A stretch of DNA of 64,000 bases, from positions 476,557,508 through 476,621,507 of the forward strand of contig NC_081405.1 in assembly GCF_030272615.1 (NCBI RefSeq), written 5' to 3'. Both the position numbers and the translations under genes were made by a program. The notes below the pieces were generated by a model. It did not search any database. It saw nothing but the letters and a program-made list of their open reading frames with translations, and was not told the DNA's origin. Shown here one piece after another: positions 49,001-59,015 of this stretch. The DNA comes from Cryptomeria japonica (lineage: Eukaryota > Streptophyta > Pinopsida > Cupressales > Cupressaceae). The stretch's first letter is position 1; the number at the start of each line of letters is the position of its first letter.

Positions 49001-49235
49001 TGATATCATTCTCTTCCTCTAGGATAGCTAAATAGGAAAGGCACATTTTAGGAGAATTGTCAAGATTACTCTTAAAGTCTTCATCCTTAGAGCATGGGAA
49101 AGTCTCAAAGGGATTGGAAGCAACTCTTTTAGGCACTAAAATGTTGTTATAGATGGGGGGAGGTTCTTTAGGAGAAGGAAAAATTGAAACAAGGGAAGCT
49201 AACCCATTATCACATTTATGAAATGAATGCATCAT
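46029..49235 (-). CDS. Element F polyprotein: repeat-rich region, retropepsin-like domain and G-patch
   Basis: This is 1,068 codons without a stop, from ATG 49235. Residues 1-430 are disordered and built of degenerate repeats around SPK-x(n)-EDEIIN. Residues 430-480 hold three KPxxxxQGGY-like repeats. Residues 620-745 are a retropepsin-like domain (RRTLVDNGSGLNVCS with Asp at 639, then MSGNLTYNLLLGRPWIH). The flap and DNG motif resemble Gypsy proteases. Residues 890-940 form a G-patch-like segment (GRGFHILAKSGYSGNGCGTN, ending FGLGYNLSKP). No Cys-His knuckle and no clear capsid domain is seen. The C-terminus is hydrophobic (FIILYMFLISLIV). It may serve as Gag-protease for a non-autonomous family. 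The start is 337 bp from the LTR. Confidence 0.75.
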   Translation of the reverse strand: MMHSFHKCDNGLASLVSIFPSPKEPPPIYNNILVPKRVASNPFETFPCSKDEDFKSNLDNSPKMCLSYLAILEEENDIINTFLNVTSPSLHDASLSENALMDIDLFSPKVGPSNGGMLVQQEVMNTSFKDLLPKHESLEKYVHVPPKKNSLHEDPFVQEDEIIPTFPSDGISFSNKIPTRDDELMINAYPSPKVCLTHKHPLEKEDEIISNFLNSLSPKDHIEHILRKEDEFNISIDALPPKDEELINNVISSPEIDNTSNIPFNNLTFWDEPLGEGVDYSLPHERTLAKEDEIKIENSLDSFSLSLNLNYSPSPQLGSTHKETLVQSKMVNISSKDLPLRSETLESNVDPSPREFIPHVDPLMIEDDMTLPSITLPTRTSMPTPCLSPKIDLIRGEILVQEKTINNSSNTFVHSSKPSSINLIHVNETPNKPLFTIQGACPSQNSQPLNKPILVVQGGYGNDSFCTPKKPIITMQGGYSTKSPYEYATQLTRESYNVVAHTYNTRNNRQPNPPPVIPTSLPPSQPILPQAPCISQVLGKEYDLIEQLKVTPTKISLSDLIQTSSAHHGMLQDALKDLNVPPPNTSSNIVSLVNSVMNPKAQIVFTQDELPTSEIQHQYDPLMIVVIINDTAIRRTLVDNGSGLNVCSINLLHKMNVDTSLIEPNSHPIRGFDNVAKSSLGIITLPITVGPVTLPTPIHVMSGNLTYNLLLGRPWIHRMQAIPSTLHRQVKFIYNNKTYTLIGDTNFQACLQTSTSKGSSSKPSSSSDDSLNKIPMDESSPSDNQNSLDDSEVPEEDSYQLESTHEKAFDPEKVLIEDDWGSLDFNPTFVGEYRVPPRELKVKKKEETRDQSVLPEPMSNNFVAASQTSSPHTSNSEEFDSLSYEKPPFLSEMANRYGRGFHILAKSGYSGNGCGTNEQGIKVTLEHNMHEYSFGLGYNLSKPTKASKRPSLNVNAIFSGDDDLTSTKSSSTSINSHSPHKEILAMNKSLYDSPQISKSTYESLSPIHNKVLSSRDKALINYIHPSSKMSCDFSSSIFIILYMFLISLIVEHSACHIQIPHSIYHVFK

Positions 49236-49571
49236 GACAACAATTTTCCTCTTTCAAATGAAAACACATGCAAAATAGAAGGAAATGTTCAATTTTAACC
49301 AATGCAAGCACTTAGAATGTAGATTTAGAAAATGAAATTTATGATTCAAGTGAGTTCCTAAATCAGATTGATCCCAATTAAGCTATCCACAAGTTCAACT
49401 TTGAATTGAAAAATTAGGGTTTTAGCAAAAATTTCCTCTAAATTTTTGAATCTTGCAACAAATTAAAACTTGTAAATACAAATTTGATTTTGAAATAGCA
49501 TAAACACTCAAATTTGAAAACATAAATCAGAATTAGAGAAGATTGTAATTTCACATCAGGTTCACCAAAAA
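49236..49571 (-). promoter_or_regulatory. Element F leader with primer-binding-site-like sequence
   Basis: On the element strand TGGTGAACCTGATGTGAA (49567-49550) begins four bases after the LTR end and has the TGG start expected of a primer site. I cannot name the tRNA with confidence. The rest of the leader is AT-rich and non-coding. Confidence 0.6.
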
Positions 49572-51216
49572 TGTGTGGGGGAAAAAGTGACACTAAGCAA
49601 ACATGCCCTAATCTCACTTTCAATCACACACTTGTGGAATACGAAAGAGCCTAGAGGTATCACACAATTGGCTACTTCTTTTTGTGGAAGAGAGAGCCAC
49701 GGGCTACCTATTAGGATTTCTATTCCTTTGTTGCAAATGATAAATAGAATGATGCAAGTTCAATTCGTAACCCCAAAGTGCAAGTATGAACTAATAACAA
49801 GATTGCAAAATTGAGATTAAACAATGGAAAGCTGTAAACACAAGGATAGGACAAGAATGCAGATGTGTACCCAGAGTTAAAATCTGAGTGAAAATGTTCG
49901 GGACGGGGGCGCGGGCGCCACTATTCTGATTCTGCACCTGAAACTGTTGTTTTGCAACCTGAAAAGCTGTCAGAAAAATGCTGAAACTGCTGTCTGACAG
50001 AAGGACCAGGGCACCCAGCACCCCTATCCCAGGGACCAGGGCGCCCAACGCCCCTATCCTGGCAGGACTAGGGTGCCCCACGCCCCTGTCCTGGTCTTTT
50101 TCTCTACAATTTGGTGTGAAGTTCAGTCTCCGTCTGCTTTCGTCGGATCTGCAACTTGCGGCATTGTCCGAATCCCAAAACCTACACTTGTATCTGAAAA
50201 GGTATGGTGGGCAGCTATATAGGGTTTTGCCTTAGTCAAACCCCCACTTTGGTGATTTCCACCTCCATGAATAGCCAAGTTGTATTGTAAAAGTAGTGTG
50301 TGTGCAAGATCCTAAAATGCAAGTAAGCAAACTAGAGCAACCTAGAAAGTAAACCCTAATTGCTTGCAAATGATACTGTAAATGCTCCAAATCAAGATGT
50401 AAATAGATCTAAAGCATGAATACAAGTGATATAATGAGGCTTATGCAAAGACATGAAAACAACATGATATCATACCCAACCCCAAGGGAGGGGTACAAGC
50501 CAATCTTCAGTCGGTGATCCCCTATTGCTCTTCAATGTCTTCAAAGCCCTAAATGGATGAATGAAATTGATGAATGCTTGATGGATGGATGTCGAATGTT
50601 GTTGAAGTCTTCAAAGATCTACTCTTTCGCTGCATAGGAGGTCCTTGAAACCAAAATTCGTATCCTTTCAAATGAAGAAAGAGAGCTCTTATATATGAAA
50701 CCCTAGGTCTTAATTTCAACTCTTGGCCGACCTAGAGATTGAATCTCCCGCCAATTTCTTGGGGTTAAGCTTTATTTTATGATTGGATCGTGCTCCTAAA
50801 ATTTTGGGAAAAATGTCTGGGACCATGTACACGCCGGGCGCCATGGTCCCGACAACTTTTCACCAAATTTTCAGGGTCGTCGAATATGATGATTTTAGAG
50901 AGAATCCCGAAGTTACAGGCGATTTCGAGATGTTTTAACCCCCGAAATCAAGCCCCCAAGTTCAGAATAGGACCTAATTAGGGTTTTTGATTAAATGATG
51001 TATTGGAAGAATAAAATGAAAGGGGCACACTTTAATGAAAAGGGCCCAACTTTATGATATGGGAGATGATAAAATAGAACCTTAGACCTAATTAATTTAA
51101 TTAATTAAGTGCTAAAGGGGAAATGCAATGCAAAATGCAAAATGCACCAAGGCGGGTGCTAAACTAGGTGTGAAATTGTACCACCCTAGCAAGTGCGTAC
51201 AATTTACGATGCTACA
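49572..51216 (-). repeat. 5' LTR of element F
   Basis: Nearly identical to 42536-44197. It has the same three-unit GC-rich minisatellite at 50003-50096, with several CG/CA/TG differences between the copies. The right edge GATGCTACA meets AGAGG and the resumed pol of element E. Confidence 0.9.
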
Positions 51217-53226
51217 AGAGGTAAGGATAAAACTCCTTATGAATACTGGTATGGTAGATCACCTAATGTCAGTTAATTTAAGATTTTTGGTAGTAAATGC
51301 TTTATCAAGAGAGGTGACTATGTTAGTAAGTTTGTGGCTAAAAGTGATGAAGGCATATTTCTTGGTTACTCCACCAAGAGTAAGGCCTACAAATGTTATA
51401 ACAACTGGACACAAAAAATTATTGAAAATGTTGATGTTCGAGTGGATGAGTATCCTGAAGTCTCAGGAGTAACTAGTGAGGAGAAAAAGGATGAAGAACC
51501 TTGCATTCTGATTTTGGAACTAGAACCGGTGAAGCCAGAAGTTGATGAAGTGAATGATGTAGTACTAGTTCAACCAGAATAGGCAGATTTAGAAGAAGAG
51601 GATGATAGTGAGGAAGAAAAACTTGAAGGTAATGATCATGCTATTCCAAGGTATGTGAGACTCAATCATAATCCTTGCATGATCTCCACTATTGAGCCTA
51701 GAACTGCTAAGGAAGCATTTGGAGATGATCACTAGATTAAAGCTATGGAAGAGGAGCTTGACCAGATTGAGAAGAACAACACATGGATCCTAGTACTGAG
51801 ACCAGTGAATAAAAATGTGATAAGTACTAAATGGGTATTTAGGAACAAACTAAATGAAGATGGAGTAGTAGTCAGAAACAAAGCTAGATTGGTATGCAAA
51901 GGTTATGCACAAGAAGAAGAAGAATACTATGTTGAGACATTTGCACCAGTTTCTATATTGGAAGGTGTTAGGACTCTAATTGCATTCCCAACATATAAGG
52001 GATTCAAAGTATTTCAGATGGATGTGAAGTCAACATTTTTGAATGGAATACTGGAAGAAGTATACATTGAGAAACTAGATGGTTAAGCTTTGACTGATGC
52101 AAAAGATATGGTGTGTAAATTGTACAAGGAACTATATGGTTTGAAGCAAGTATCAAGAGCATGGTATGAGAGGCTACATTTTCACGTGATGAAGATAGGT
52201 TTTCAAAGAACCAGTAAAGACAACAATATATATCTCAAATCTGAAGGAGATAAGATACTGGTTAGTGAAGTGTCTATGGATGATATCATATTTGGAGGCA
52301 ATTATGACATGAGTGATGACTTTGCAAATGAAATGAAAAGTTTATTTGAAATGTCTCTAGTGGGAGAGATAAAATTATTCATAGGTTTGCAAATTCAGCA
52401 GATGAAGAGTGGTATTTTTATCACACAGTTTAAGTATGTGAAAGAGGTATTGAAGACATTTGGAATGAGTGACTGTAAACCAATTGGGACACTAATGGTT
52501 ACATGTTGTAAATTGTCTAAGGAGGATGATGCTGCATCTATTGATGAAAAGGAGTACAGGTCAATGATAGGGAAACTACATTATGTTGTTCACAATAGAC
52601 CGAATATTGTTCATGTAGTTGGTTTAGTTGCCAGATTTTAGAAGAATCCAAAGGAGACACACTTGATAGCAACCAAGAGGATATTCAAGTATTTGAAAGG
52701 TATTATTGACTATGGATTATGATATCCATATGTAGGTAACTTTGATTTGAAAGTTTATACAGATGCATACGGGGCAAGTAATGTTGATGATAGGAAGAGA
52801 ACAACCAGTGGTGTATTCTTTCTTGGAGGAAGACTTGTTTTATGGATTAGCAAGAAGCAAAGCTATATATCACAATCCACTACTGAAGATGAGTATGTTG
52901 TAGTGTATATGAATTGTACCTAGGCAATCTAGATGAAACACATTATGGAAGGATTCAAGTTGAAGATTACAGATCCAGTAAAGATTTTATGTGATAATAC
53001 CAGTGCAATAAATATTTCAAAGAACCCAATGTTGCATGCTAGAACCAACCATATTGAGCTGAAATATCATTTCTTAAGAGAGAAAGTGTAGAGTAAAGAT
53101 GTGTTATTGGAACATGTGTCTACCAAGGAGCATCTAGCAGACATCTTTACAAAACCTCTGCCTAAGACTAATTTTGAGTATCTTAGAGGTTAGCTAGGGG
53201 TTGTGCCCCTACATGAGGTCAATTGA
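51217..53226 (+). pseudogene. Element E reverse transcriptase and RNase H (3' part of polyprotein)
   Basis: It resumes with GKDKTPYEYWYGRSPNV, then the integrase end and the RT: NVISTKWVFRNKLNEDG, RLVCKGYAQ, FQMDVKSTFLNGILEEVYIE, YGLKQVSRAWYERL and the catalytic block VSMDDIIFGG, which keeps both Asp. Then come GEIKLFIGLQIQQM and RNase H blocks (KVYTDAYGAS, ISQSTTEDEYV, CDNTSAINISKNP, ADIFTKPLP). One frame runs from about 51334 to 53226 apart from nonsense codons. These are TAG at 51580, 51733, 52639, 52921, 52930, 53089 and 53191, TAA at 52084 and TGA near 52720. Most replace Gln or Trp of the family. Otherwise the frame is well preserved. Confidence 0.9.
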
Positions 53227-53583
53227 GCATGATGTGGAATAAATCAATCCCAAAGCTAATTGAAGAATCTTGAAGCAGGATTCGTATAGAGTGGAGTCAT
53301 TCCACAGGGGGAGCATCATGTTGCAGGTTGATGTTGCAGAATAGTGAAGTATGAAACTACATGTTTTACTTTCACTTTGGCAGTGTTGTCAAAGGGGGAG
53401 AAGAACCATATGATTGATAGAGAGAAGATCTATACCTAGTTACCAGTTGAAGACATGAAGACTCAATTGAAGGAGAGTACATGGTAAAATGTAAGCCAGG
53501 ATTCCTATTAAAAATTATAAACTAGGATTCCTATTCACAATCATAGCAATCAAGGGTATTGATACTTGTATTGCCATCAATGC
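53227..53583 (+). other. Element E 3' untranslated region
   Basis: Non-coding sequence after the pol stop, with CACAGGGGGAGCATCATG near 53310 and TGTCAAAGGGGGAGAAGAAC near 53388. Both resemble extra polypurine tracts, as often seen upstream of the main tract in plant Copia elements. Confidence 0.6.
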
Positions 53584-53601
53584 CAAAGGGGGAGATTGTT
53601 T
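53584..53601 (+). repeat. Target-site duplication of LINE H, left copy, over element E polypurine tract
   Basis: CAAAGGGGGAGATTGTTT occurs here and again at 58998-59015. It spans the polypurine tract AAAGGGGGAGAT and the first bases of element E's 3' LTR. An 18-bp duplication on both sides of LINE H is the expected mark of target-primed reverse transcription. Confidence 0.9.
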
Positions 53602-53791
53602 TTGATTAAGGAAAACTAGGTTTTAAGGGACCCGAAACCCACTTACATAATGAAAAGATAGGCAAGAAAGAAGCTAGAGAGAACATTACAGAGAAAGAAA
53701 AGCTGCAAAAGACCAGCAAGAAAAACAACAACTAGGAAAAGGACAACAAAAAGCCAGCGAGAGACTGGCAAACAAAGATAAGAATTACATT
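53602..53791 (-). other. LINE H 3' UTR and 3' end
   Basis: Element-strand sequence after the ORF3 stop is T-rich and ends with GGGTCCCTTAAAACC and TTCCTTAATCAAAA. The same motifs end LINE B. The A tail is too short to separate from the target sequence. Confidence 0.65.
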
Positions 53792-55408
53792 TCAGATTAA
53801 AAAATGTATAGACTTTTCCATGTCCTTAACCAACATCATCATAGCCTTAAAAAATTCTCTCAGGTATTTGTTCTCCTTCTTCATATGGATGTCTTTAGTC
53901 TTCATCTCCAAGTCCCTAGTAGTCTGCCTTGTTCTTCGCTTGGAAATTTGGGGAGAAGAGCTGGAGGTCAGCATATCATCAATGATCACCATCTCTTTGT
54001 TTTGTTGGTTCCTCTCTAGACAATCAACTAGGGTATTCATATTTAGAGATGAGACCTTCAAAACCTTAAGGCTGTGATTCATAAAATTCTTCAATGCCTT
54101 CTTGATTTTAGTAACCAGGTTGATAATAATTTCATTATCAACCTCAACCTTATCTTTGACAATTCTGATCACATCTTCCAGATGCTTCAAGTCTCCCTTA
54201 ATCATATCTTTTTCTGGCCAGTCCTGCATGTCAATTTCATCCTCTGCCTCACTGGTGTCCACCTCCGCATCCTCTTTCCCAGTATTGGTATCCTTAATCA
54301 AATTCTGAATCTTATACTCCAAATCTCTCTGTTTATTCTGAATATTGGAAATACTTTCAATTACCCATTTCTGGAAATTAAAAAATTCTAGAGTGCTATT
54401 TCTAGCAGCGTTAAAAATGGAGTCCGTCGTCTCCCTACCCTGCTCAGAGATCAGAGACTTAGGGTTAACTTCCTCCATGGTATTCTGTGCAACATTCATG
54501 CTATCCGAGATAATAGGGTTTGAATCTGTCTTTTCCACATACACTTTTCTCTACACCTCCTCCTCTTATCCTACAACCTCTTTCTTCTCATTCTCCACTT
54601 CATCATCAACCGCCTTCCCCTGTTCCTCCTCCAAACTAGCTTCCACATCCATGTCCTCTTTATCAACATCATCAACCCTCCCTTTTTTATGAAGAGGAAC
54701 ATTAGATGAATCATCATCAGATTCAGACCCATCATGACTATCTGAAATATGGGCATTTGCCACCAAATGATCTTCCTTATTAACCCTTAATTTTTTCTTC
54801 AAATGCTCATAAATGAGTAGGATGACACCTTGGTGAGCTATGGGATAGGATTTGCATTTTTGAGCATGGTCAGCCAAGCTTTCATTTAGGGATGAAGCTA
54901 AATAAAAAGGTAAGGAAATTTTAAACCCATGGCAGAAATGGTTTAGAATAGAAAAATGATAATTATAAACCTTCATAAACCTACTATCAATAGTTAAGAA
55001 TTCTATCAAAGTCCTTAACATCTTCTTCTAGAAGGAATTTACCTGATGAGGGAGGTAGTAAGATACATTGTCCTTCTTGGCAAGCCGAACCTTTTCTTCA
55101 TCACTTTTAGGGAAATTTTTTATAGCTTCCGCCGCAAACTTTGGATCTCTGTAATACTTAGTGCCTTCCTTCTATAATCTCGTAACTTCCACCACCAAGT
55201 CCTCATTAAGCCTCCAAGTGTCCCCAAACAGTGTGACTTTGTTGTTGTTCCATCCCTTGGCGAAGCCTTGCGACACCAAATTTTTACTACCATGCAAATT
55301 TTCCATGTAGTCTGTGAAACCATGTCTATGCAACCTCTACCAAACTTTCCGCTCGCTTTTCCAATTATCACAGCCAGAGGGCTCATTTCGATTAAGATTG
55401 CCTCCCAT
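53792..55408 (-). pseudogene. LINE H ORF3, homologue of LINE B ORF3
   Basis: The ATG 55408-55406 opens MGGNLNRNEPSGCDNWKSER. One frame runs 539 codons to the stop at 53792, broken only by TAG codons (near 55337, 55174 and 55027, and at 54553) and a TAA at 54566. It aligns with LINE B ORF3 along its length: FTDYMENLHG with FSKFMERLHG, EGTKYYRD with EGSNFYRD, and SRFMKVYNYHFSILNHF with GRFTKVYNYHFVLLNHF. Then follow an acidic linker, a coiled coil and a basic tail (SKRRTRQTTRDLE). Position, order and orientation relative to the RNase H are the same. Function unknown. Absence of frameshifts in both copies suggests past coding constraint. Confidence 0.7.
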
Positions 55409-55449
55409 TTTGAAATGCAGGTCGAGGCTTTCAACAAAGCACACGTTAC

Positions 55450-56442
55450 GGGTGAACTCACAATACTGGTTCCCACTTTTTGACCAACTTTGACACTTAG
55501 ATGAACATTTTGCAAAAAACCTTCACTTTCCGACACCTATAACTTTTAAATCATTAAGAATTTGAAGATGATGTAAACTAGTGATTTGTAACATCCTTTT
55601 TGTAGATTCTAAATATATTTTTTTCAAATTTTTTTGAATAAAATTTTATTGATTTTTCCATCTCCCTCAAAAGTAGTTTTTTACAGGAAACAACATTTTT
55701 TAAGAGTGATGTGCATCTCGAAAGGTATAAATTTTTTTCTATAAATGATAAAATCTTATCTCTTTTAAATTTTGGTTTGTAACATCAATACCCAAGGCAT
55801 GCAGTTGGTTTGATAGTGATATGTTGAATATTTTTTATTTTATTAAGTTTTGAAGTCTTACTAATTATAATTTAGATATAGGTGTACGTTTGAACACATA
55901 ACTTGCTCTATATATATCAAAATTGAGTTTTATTTTTTTTGTTAGAAATAAGACATCAATACCTAGGGCATAGATATTTTTGAGAATTTTTTTGAATTAG
56001 TTTGCTATTTTTCCCAATGCATTGAACAAAGAAGTTCATGTTCGGTGAAAAACCTACATTCATAAAAAATAAAATAAAAATATATTAATAAACTTAAATA
56101 TATTAAAAATTATACTATTTGGAAAGCTTATAATAAGGACTAAATCCTCAAGAAAATAAAACTTCTAAATGAATTTGTTTGACCCCTCAAAAGCTAATGT
56201 AAAGTTGGTTTTTTATCAACATTTGATAGATGCAAAGGAGACTCCATTGCAAGTATGATTTAGAAGTAGAGAGGTTCTATCAAAGAAATTTTGATCTAAG
56301 AGCCTTTGATCTAACTCTCTTCAATTAATTACTTCAAATGGGACCTCTTAAAGATTAAATAATTATATTTTCCAAAAAATGTATGATTTCAGCAAAAATC
56401 AGGATGTACCAAAAAGTGGGAACTAGCTTTGTGAGTTCACCC
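55450..56442. mobile_element. 993-bp DNA transposon-like element with terminal inverted repeats
   Basis: The left end GGGTGAACTCACAA and the right end TTGTGAGTTCACCC are inverted repeats. With the adjoining TTCCCACTTTTTG they extend to about 33 bp with three mismatches. The flanks are TTAC on both sides (55446-55449 and 56443-56446). There is no ORF, and the interior is AT-rich. It sits between the RNase H and ORF3 of LINE H. Without it the spacer is about 280 bp, close to the 250 bp in LINE B. A MITE or other non-autonomous DNA element is likely. The superfamily is open: a TTA-based target would suit Harbinger/Tourist. Confidence 0.8.
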
Positions 56443-56685
56443 TTACTCAAAAACTGAAACCCAAGACTTAAGCGCAGGCTCTTGAATAGAATGTTGGGTT
56501 CAAAAATAGGGTAATATCCATGAGTTTGAAGAGGTATTTAATAATAGTCATGATGAACCAACACTTATTATGATTAGCTCCATCACACCAGTGATCATAA
56601 TCACAATGCCTTAAAGTGATCATCAAATGACACTTCACATAACCCCAATCTCTACCTTTGATATTCGGACCAGGAAGAGTAATGA

Positions 56686-58997
56686 TTAACTTAACTTGAA
56701 ATAGACTTCTCTGATATATTTAGTGTCCTCCTCTAAATAAACCCCCTCATTAGCTAATAGGTCAGAAACCTTATTACCTTCCCTTAAAGTATGGGAAATG
56801 AAAACACTATCATAGTCATTTAATAGCTTTTTAGCACTTTCAATGATATTGTAAATATTCCAAGAGGGAGAACTAGTGCCTTTGATAGCCTGAATAATAT
56901 TGAGGGAGTCCCCTTCCAGCCATATATTTTTAAATTTAAAACCCTGAGCAAGCTGGAGGCATTTTAATATTGCCTGGGCTTCAACAACATGATTTTTTTG
57001 AACTCCTAAGGGAGAGGAAATAGCAGCAACACAAAATCCATGAGTATTTCTGATGACTCCTCCCCCTCCCGACTTCCCAAGATTTCTTTTGGCTTCCCCA
57101 TCAAAATTCACGTTGACCCAATCATGATAGGGAAATCTTCAAACAACATTTTCTCTCCTAATCTTAATGTCATATTTGCAAATCTTGTGAATCAAATTCC
57201 ATTCAGTGAGGATACCTTTCTCAATATCATTCATATTAAGAAACATTCACTTCTTGTTATTTCTGTGAGGAATGTTTATATTTTCTTTAATTTCCTTGCA
57301 AATCTTTTCAAAAACCACCTGAGACGTACACTTAGCCTCCCTAAAAATTTTGTTATTTCTCTCCTTCAAGATATACCAACATGTCATAGGAAGGATCAAG
57401 GACTGGAGGGTTTTGATGAGAAGAAATTTGGTGGGAAAGATCCATTACCAAATGACTTCCTTGAGACTGTTATGCATAACCCATTCCACTCTCCATTGCA
57501 CCCAAAATTTACTCCAAATTTCCTAGGTAAAGGAGCAATGGATAAAAAAATGATCCATAGATTCTTCCTCTTTCTAACATAGCTCACACCTGTTAGGAAA
57601 CATGAAACCTCTACGAGCCAAGTTATCAATGGTAAGAATCTTGTTGTGAGCTGCAAGCCAAAAAAACATGTTAACTTTAGGAATAAGGAATCTATTCCAG
57701 ACTTTAGCCCATATTGGGTTGCTAACCTAAGTACTAGTTTTTTTATAAGCAGATGCAATAGTGAAGTTACCCCTGGGATTACTCTTCCAAAGAAACACAT
57801 CATCAAAGTCTTTATTAACAGAAAATGATAGCAGATCCTACTGAAGTAACAAAAACCCAACATAAATAGCATCAAGCCTCACCCATTTATTCTCTTTCCA
57901 GTAATTACAAACCATAGACCCATACCTTCTTTTGCATTCATCAATGAATTGGCTACAATCCTGATTCAAGAGAGGTTCATCTTTAATCCAAACATCCTTC
58001 CAGAACCTGATTTTATCACCTTTGCCAAGGACCCATCCAGCTCCAACTTTAGCAACTTTCATGGACTTCATTATACTATTCCATCTGAAAGACCCAACAG
58101 GGACATCTTCAGAGTAGAGAAGAGAATACAAAGGTTGGTCATGATTATATTTATCAAACCACACCTGAATCCAATCTTTTTTAATGCCATAAGCCCTCCA
58201 TATTTGTTTAGCAAGCAGAGCTTTGTTAAAAGTTTTAAGAAATTTAATACCTAAACCCCCCTTGCACTTAGGCTTACACACTTTGTCCCAAGCAACCAAG
58301 GTAATCCTTTTTTTATTTTCTACCCTTGACCAAAGGAATCTTTTCTGAATCCTCTCTAAAGCTTCAGCAAATTTTGTCAGAATACCAAATAGGCTAAGAG
58401 CATAGACCGAAAGATTCTGAAGGGTGGCTTGAAGAAGCTGAAGCTTTCCTACTTGAGAAAGCATATATCCTTTCCAACCGGCTAGTTTCTTGTTGAGTTT
58501 GTCAATTAACAAGTTACAGAAAGAGTTTTGGGGAACCAAACCCAGAGAGAGACCCAAATAAGTGGAGGGGAACCTTTCCACCTTACAACCATTGATGTTA
58601 GCAATTCTCTGCTGCCTTATAATAAGGGTATTTATGAAATAAATAGCAGACTTCTCCCAATCAACTTGTTGACATGTCACCAAAGAATATGAGCTAAGAG
58701 AAACTTTCAAAGTAGCACCCTCACCAACAGATGAATATCCCATTAAAATTGTGTCATCAAAAAATTGTTGATGAGTACAAGACACATTAGCAGACGAAGG
58801 TTGAAGGCCTTTGATAGTATTATTCACCTTCATTTTTTGAATCAGTCTGCTCATATTTTCTGCCAAGATTGTAAAGAGGATAGGAGAAATAGGATCTCCT
58901 TGCCTGAGTCCCCTAGAAGATTTAAAAAATCTAGTCAGAGTCCCATTAATAAGGTTAGAAAAAATTGGGGTAGAAATCAGTTCTTTGATAACTTTAA
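56686..58997 (-). pseudogene. LINE H ORF2, partial reverse transcriptase, zf-RVT and RNase H
   Basis: It starts in the RT (FVKVIKELISTPIFSN), with RGLRQGDPISPILFTILAEN and an intact catalytic block QQFFDDTILMG. KLAGWKGYMLSQVGKLQLLQ, RFLWSRVENKKRITLVAWDK and a zf-RVT segment with PNRCELC and HFFIHCSF follow. The RNase H from 57111 has MNFDGEAKRNLGKSGGGGVI, HVVEAQAILKCL and LEGDSLNIIQAIKG with its catalytic residues. All parts share one frame from 58997 to 56686, with TAG stops near 57838, 57733 and 57580. The endonuclease and first RT half are absent. The apparent start Met at 59019 lies in the LTR of element E and is not real. Confidence 0.85.
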
Positions 58998-59015
58998 CAA
59001 AGGGGGAGATTGTTT
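58998..59015 (+). repeat. Target-site duplication of LINE H, right copy
   Basis: Identical to 53584-53601. Its last five bases belong to the start of the 3' LTR of element E. Confidence 0.9.

Larger units (their letters stand above)
42536..51216 (-). mobile_element. Element F: non-autonomous LTR element with one intact ORF
   Basis: LTRs 42536-44197 and 49572-51216 are nearly identical by eye, apart from a 17-bp repeat-number difference and scattered CpG-type changes. The flanking pentamers are AGAGA (left) and AGAGG (right), a target-site duplication with one transition. The single ORF and the primer-site-like sequence beside the right LTR put the element on the minus strand. It encodes a protease-like domain and a G-patch but no RT, RNase H or integrase, so it must use enzymes in trans. 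It sits inside the pol gene of element E. Confidence 0.85.
53602..58997 (-). mobile_element. LINE H: 5'-truncated L1-type element with ORF3
   Basis: On the minus strand it contains part of the RT, a zf-RVT segment, RNase H, a spacer that holds a TIR element, ORF3 and a 3' end of TTAATCAAAA. It starts abruptly in the RT at 58997, as is usual for 5'-truncated LINEs. The perfect 18-bp duplication shows it entered element E at the polypurine tract/LTR boundary. ORF2 remains in one frame with only nonsense codons. Confidence 0.9.

Noticed and set aside
8912-53226. Reassignment or readthrough of TAG as Gln
   Set aside because: TAG occurs together with TAA, TGA, frameshifts and loss of catalytic residues in the same elements, and element F uses a normal code. 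Decay at methylated sites is simpler.
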